Assembly (NCBI GenBank): GCA_964467915.1
Contig: CAYXSW010000001.1
Coordinates: 124,001-188,000, forward strand
Source of the DNA: MED-G16 sp964467915
Lineage (GTDB): Bacteria > Bacteroidota > Bacteroidia > Cytophagales > MED-G16
DNA: 64,000 nucleotides
Direction: 5' to 3'
Positions 62,253 to 64,000 of the stretch are shown one piece after another. The translations under genes and the position numbers were made by a program. The number at the start of each line of letters is the position of its first letter. Within the stretch, counting starts at the first letter, position 1. Below the pieces are notes generated by a model. The model was not told the origin of the DNA. It ran no database searches and saw only the letters and a list, made by a program, of their open reading frames with translations.

Positions 62253-64000
62253 CTAAGATGTTTCAGACTCAATTTGTTGTTTATACAATCTATAATAACT
62301 TCCTTTTTTATCTAAAAGTGTTTTGTGGTCTCCCTCTTCAATAACTTTACCAGAATCAATAACAATAATATTTTTTGCAAGTTTTACAGATGATATCCTA
62401 TGAGAAATTATAATTGATGTCTTATCTATCATAATGTTTTTTAAATTTTCTAAGATAATATTTTCGGTTTTTGTGTCGACGGCCGACAGACAATCGTCTA
62501 ATATTAAAAGTTTTGGCTCTTTAATAATCGCTCTTGCAATTGATATTCTTTGTTTTTGTCCTCCAGACAAAGTAATCCCCCTCTCCCCAATTTTTGTCTT
62601 GAATTTATTTGGGAAAGATTCTATATTTCTCATTAAGTCTGAGTTTTCTGCAGCCTCCTTAACTTTTTCAAAGTTGTTATCTTCAGATCCAAATAAAATA
62701 TTGTTTTCTATCGTATCCGAAAACAAGAAAACATCTTGCGGAACATAACCCACTTGTCTTCTGAAATATGAGATATCCAAATCCTTAATATTAACATTAT
62801 CAATTAAAATTTTTCCACTATCTATGTCAAACAATCTAAGTATGCTATTGGCAATTGTGCTTTTACCTGAACCCGTTGAACCTATAATTCCAAGTGAGTC
62901 TCCAGGAGTTAATTTGAATGAAATATTATCCATGCCATCGATTCCTGTGTCTTGGTATTTAAAACAAACGTTCTTAAATTCAACCGCACCATTAATGTCC
63001 AGGGTTTTATTATGCGATGATTTAATAGTTGTTTTTTCGTTTAGAAATTCATTAATTCTTCTCTGAGATGCTGATGCTCTCTGGATAATACTTGTTATCC
63101 ACCCTAAAGCAGTAACTGGCCAGGTCAACAAATAAACATAGATTAGAAATTCCGCTATATTCCCAATGGTTAAATTTCCATCGAAAACTTCTATTGCTCC
63201 TACATAGACAGTAATCATTATACTTAACCCTATTAGGGTCATTATCACAGGAAAAAAAAGAGCTAAAACATATTGAAGCCTTATAGATTTATTTTTATAA
63301 TCATTACTCTTTTCACTGAATACACTTGAAAAATTTATTTCTCTTACGAAGGATTTAATTAACCTTATTCCTGAAAATGTTTCTTGAACATATGTTGAAA
63401 GGTTAGAAAGTGATTTCTGGATTTCTTCAGATCTCTTGTTGATAACATTTTGTACAAAGTAAATACAGATAACTAAGAATGGTAAAGGAACTAAGCTATA
63501 GAAAGCTAAATTTAAATTAATATAAAACATAAATGGAATTACTATGAACATGAGAATAGTAACATTCATTCCGTACATTAATGCAGGACCTAGATACATT
63601 CTTACTTTGCTGACGTCTTCAGAAATTCTATTCATCAAATCACCCGTGTTATTCCTTTTGTAAAATTCTAGAGGTAGGGTCAGGTAGTGATGAAACACAT
63701 CGTTTTTCAAATCATATTCAATTCTTCTTGAAGCAACTATAATAGTTTGTCTCATCATATACATAAAAAAACCCCGAACTATTGCAGCTAAAATTATTCC
63801 CGAAGAGTAAAAAAATACGTCTTTCAAAATTATTGACTTTATTAATTTTTCTCCATTTTCATACTGAGAGTACCCACTTTCAATTAGGTTAAAGGTTTCT
63901 CTTATAAGTGTTGCGGGAATGATAGCAAAAACTGTTGAAATAAGAATGAATATTACCCCAATTGTATAATAATATTTATACTTTAAAAGGTATTTATTTA
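62253..64000 (-). CDS. ABC exporter half-transporter with Asp in Walker B, MdlA-like (start beyond window edge)
   Basis: The frame is open to base 64000, so perhaps only the first few residues are missing; a TTG at 63827 is internal and splits the first membrane helix from the rest. Six membrane helices are followed by the ATPase domain: Walker A GSTGSGKST, SQDVF-like QDVFLFSDT, consensus signature LSGGQ, and Walker B ILDDCLSAVD in which the catalytic Glu is Asp (codon 62493-62495), then ISHRIS. Asp at this position marks the degenerate site of heterodimeric exporters (TM287, MdlA). It probably pairs with the convergent gene, which carries the altered signature needed for the same site. Confidence 0.92.
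   Translation of the reverse strand, partial: NKYLLKYKYYYTIGVIFILISTVFAIIPATLIRETFNLIESGYSQYENGEKLIKSIILKDVFFYSSGIILAAIVRGFFMYMMRQTIIVASRRIEYDLKNDVFHHYLTLPLEFYKRNNTGDLMNRISEDVSKVRMYLGPALMYGMNVTILMFIVIPFMFYINLNLAFYSLVPLPFLVICIYFVQNVINKRSEEIQKSLSNLSTYVQETFSGIRLIKSFVREINFSSVFSEKSNDYKNKSIRLQYVLALFFPVIMTLIGLSIMITVYVGAIEVFDGNLTIGNIAEFLIYVYLLTWPVTALGWITSIIQRASASQRRINEFLNEKTTIKSSHNKTLDINGAVEFKNVCFKYQDTGIDGMDNISFKLTPGDSLGIIGSTGSGKSTIANSILRLFDIDSGKILIDNVNIKDLDISYFRRQVGYVPQDVFLFSDTIENNILFGSEDNNFEKVKEAAENSDLMRNIESFPNKFKTKIGERGITLSGGQKQRISIARAIIKEPKLLILDDCLSAVDTKTENIILENLKNIMIDKTSIIISHRISSVKLAKNIIVIDSGKVIEEGDHKTLLDKKGSYYRLYKQQIESETS

Overview
The window is about 30 % G+C by eye. It is densely packed core chromosome from a member of the Bacteroidota, most likely a marine-type Flavobacteriales with a small genome. 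Four lines of evidence support this. (1) Many families are typical of the phylum: DUF6089, DUF4293, PorZ-like and PorE-like type IX secretion proteins, paired OmpH/Skp genes beside bamA, a NagB/PIG-L fusion and a DUF5117-type metalloprotease. (2) The gene orders are flavobacterial: purH-mreBCD-mrdA-rodA and nadK-DUF6089-uppS-bamA-ompH-ompH. (3) The promoters have the Bacteroidota form TTTG / TAnnTTTG. (4) Gene ends abut or overlap almost everywhere. I see no prophage, insertion sequence, CRISPR array, toxin island or plasmid module, and every protein except one (6234-7031) can be placed in a family.

Layout. 1-6245 (+): the end of purH, then the elongasome operon mreB-mreC-mreD-mrdA(PBP2)-rodA. 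6234-7031 (-): an unknown protein. 7112-11297 (+): porZ-like gene, recO, a DUF4399 lipoprotein and a 2-oxoglutarate/Fe(II) oxygenase. 11302-19192 (-): one envelope operon read from right to left, yqeY-cvpA-alpha/beta hydrolase-nadK-DUF6089-uppS-bamA-ompH-ompH. 19222-20705 (+): pdxJ and a second hydrolase. 20695-21790 (-): rpsU and a Xer recombinase. 21883-29287 (-): a membrane Fe-S protein, a CCG-domain protein, a small conserved protein, a PorE-like OmpA lipoprotein, purM and a quinone-linked D-lactate dehydrogenase. Then come tRNA-Phe (29364-29439), nagB/PIG-L (-) and a divergent zinc metalloprotease (+). 34278-39574 (-): nusA-infB-dksA-like-scpB-rluB. cysS (+) follows. 41155-47526 (-): ruvB-queG-batD-aroC-symporter-nfu. 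apbE (+) is followed by nrdB-nrdA (-) and rplU-rpmA (+). 52842-59707 (-): DUF4293-htpG-MORN protein-lipB-rnr-polyprenyl synthase. 59748-62248 (+): truA and an ABC exporter subunit. 62253-64000 (-): a second, complementary ABC exporter subunit cut by the window edge.

Functionally the window covers cell-wall elongation, outer-membrane biogenesis (undecaprenyl carrier, BamA, Skp-like chaperones, T9SS parts), translation and transcription core functions, nucleotide supply (purH, purM, nrdAB, nadK), cofactors (pdxJ, lipB, nfu, apbE, queG) and a membrane Fe-S electron-transfer set.

I did not find a clearly new multi-gene system. The most interesting signals are small. A promoter plus intrinsic-terminator-like hairpin sits in the 5' leader of nusA. 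The PBP2 KTG motif is altered to KTS. Two convergent ABC half-transporters have complementary degenerate motifs. There is a Tyr-Gly-Gly minisatellite in the BamA barrel and a 7-bp slippage-prone repeat in the signal peptide of a Skp-like protein. nagB carries a basic N-terminal extension, and the nagB/metalloprotease divergent region holds a palindrome. A cluster of dyads lies upstream of nrdBA.
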